Source of the DNA: an uncultured Clostridium sp.
GTDB taxonomy: Bacteria > Bacillota > Clostridia > TANB77 > CAG-508
Assembly (NCBI GenBank): GCA_900556345.1
Contig: USOM01000004.1
Coordinates: 1 to 15,859 of the forward strand
Direction: 5' to 3'
Length of the DNA stretch: 15,859 nucleotides
The translations under genes and the position numbers were made by a program. The notes beneath the pieces are model-generated. The model was given only the letters and a program-made list of their open reading frames with translations. It was not told the origin of the DNA and made no database searches. Positions 15,403 through 15,859 of the stretch are shown piece by piece (within the stretch, counting starts at the first letter, position 1; every line of letters starts with the position of its first letter).

Positions 15403-15859
15403 ATGGAGGATAAAAGTATAAATGATATTAATAACGCTCTAAATAGCTTACAAAAAGATGAAGAACAAATAAAACAAGAAATAGAAAAATTACAAGGTAA
15501 ATATGAATTTGAAAATGGAAAATTTGTTGAACCAAAAGAGGTAACACAATATAAAAAAGATTTAGAAAGAGTACAAAAAGAAATAGAAGAAAAATGCTTC
15601 AGGAAAGGAAACTGGACAGATATGAGAAAAATAATATTATTGGACAAAAACTGGACCTTTTATAAAAATCCGGACAGTACGCAGGGAGAGGAAGTTTCCC
15701 TCCCACATACCTGGAATGCAGTAGACGGACAGGACGGCGGAAATGATTATTACCGTGGAACCTGTAAATATGAATGTCACTTTAGCAGACCGGAACTTGA
15801 AACGGACGGAAAAGCATATCTTGAGTTTGACGGCGCAGCAATGACGGCAGATGTAGTTA
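15403..15859 (+). CDS. coiled-coil N-terminus running in frame into a GH2 glycosidase (3' partial, possible chimera)
   Basis: The ATG at 15403 has a good binding site and promoter. Residues 1 to about 64 are a Lys/Glu/Gln-rich, probably coiled-coil sequence (DINNALNSLQKDEEQIKQEI; KKDLERVQKEIEEK) with no recognised family. From about residue 65 the composition changes abruptly. The frame continues without a stop through MRKIILLDKNWTFYKN into LPHTWNAVDGQDGGNDYYRG, the N-terminal signature of family 2 beta-galactosidases. Such a fusion is not known to me. GC content and codon choice jump at about 15595-15605 (CCG, CTC, GGC, GAC and ACG appear), so either the contig is misassembled here or foreign DNA has inserted. 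The 152 codons reach the window edge without a stop, so the end is unknown. Confidence 0.55.
   Translation, partial: MEDKSINDINNALNSLQKDEEQIKQEIEKLQGKYEFENGKFVEPKEVTQYKKDLERVQKEIEEKCFRKGNWTDMRKIILLDKNWTFYKNPDSTQGEEVSLPHTWNAVDGQDGGNDYYRGTCKYECHFSRPELETDGKAYLEFDGAAMTADVV
15622..15859 (+). CDS. glycoside hydrolase family 2 (beta-galactosidase-like), N-terminal fragment, 3' partial
   Basis: If the upstream coiled coil is not part of this protein, translation would begin at the ATG at 15622. That ATG has a Shine-Dalgarno-like AGGAAAGG at 15601-15608 about 13 bases away. The 79 visible residues (MRKIILLDKNWTFYKN, LPHTWNAVDGQDGGNDYYRG, then KAYLEFDGAAMTADVV) match the start of the sugar-binding jelly-roll domain of GH2 enzymes, which hydrolyse beta-galactosides and related glycosides. 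The catalytic domain lies outside the window, so the substrate cannot be stated. MRKIILL followed directly by this domain is a usual GH2 start, which favours this start over the fused one. No signal peptide is visible. Confidence 0.65.
   Translation, partial: MRKIILLDKNWTFYKNPDSTQGEEVSLPHTWNAVDGQDGGNDYYRGTCKYECHFSRPELETDGKAYLEFDGAAMTADVV

Overview
This is an AT-rich window from a low-GC Bacillota (Clostridia-like) genome. The evidence is the Firmicutes-type RpoB and RpoC, the strong A/T-ending codon bias (Arg mostly AGA, Ile often ATA), the AGGAG-type ribosome binding sites, and a glmS ribozyme ahead of glmS. The window edge cuts rpoB at the left and a glycoside hydrolase family 2 gene at the right, so it looks like a whole contig or part of a metagenomic assembly. 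That last point is inference.

Layout: rpoB (about 6-3761) and rpoC (3921-7460) encode the two large RNA polymerase subunits. The 159-base gap between them folds into three hairpins. A terminator-like hairpin follows rpoC. Next comes a PLP-dependent gene of the methionine gamma-lyase/aluminium-resistance family (7628-8879), broken by one extra base near 8549. A REP-associated tyrosine transposase (RAYT, 9018-9791) follows. Convergent to it is glmS (minus strand, 9870-11726), with its self-cleaving ribozyme and a consensus-like promoter. Divergent from glmS is an hpt-uvrC operon (12099-14417). A bidirectional-looking hairpin then separates uvrC from a convergent, unrecognised membrane protein gene (14476-15183, minus) whose codon use differs from the rest. 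Divergent from that is a gene starting at 15403. It begins as a small coiled-coil protein and runs in the same frame into a GC-richer beta-galactosidase-like GH2 N-terminus that leaves the window.

The most interesting system is the RAYT with its REP-like palindromes. Six exact copies of a 14-base core (ACCGGTTCTTTTTG), three in each orientation, plus one variant, fill the three intergenic spaces between rpoC and glmS. The RAYT gene is bracketed by two pairs with the same 33-base period, pointing towards each other. One 75-base palindrome with two 33-base perfect arms sits directly in front of the broken PLP gene. A related palindrome (GACGGTTCTTTT core) sits in the glmS leader between the promoter and the ribozyme.

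The genes are mostly housekeeping: transcription (rpoBC), amino-sugar synthesis for the cell wall (glmS), purine salvage (hpt) and nucleotide excision repair (uvrC). I see no defence island, prophage, CRISPR array, tRNA or rRNA. Two places deserve suspicion as assembly or sequence artefacts: the single-base frameshift at 8549 and the composition break near 15600.
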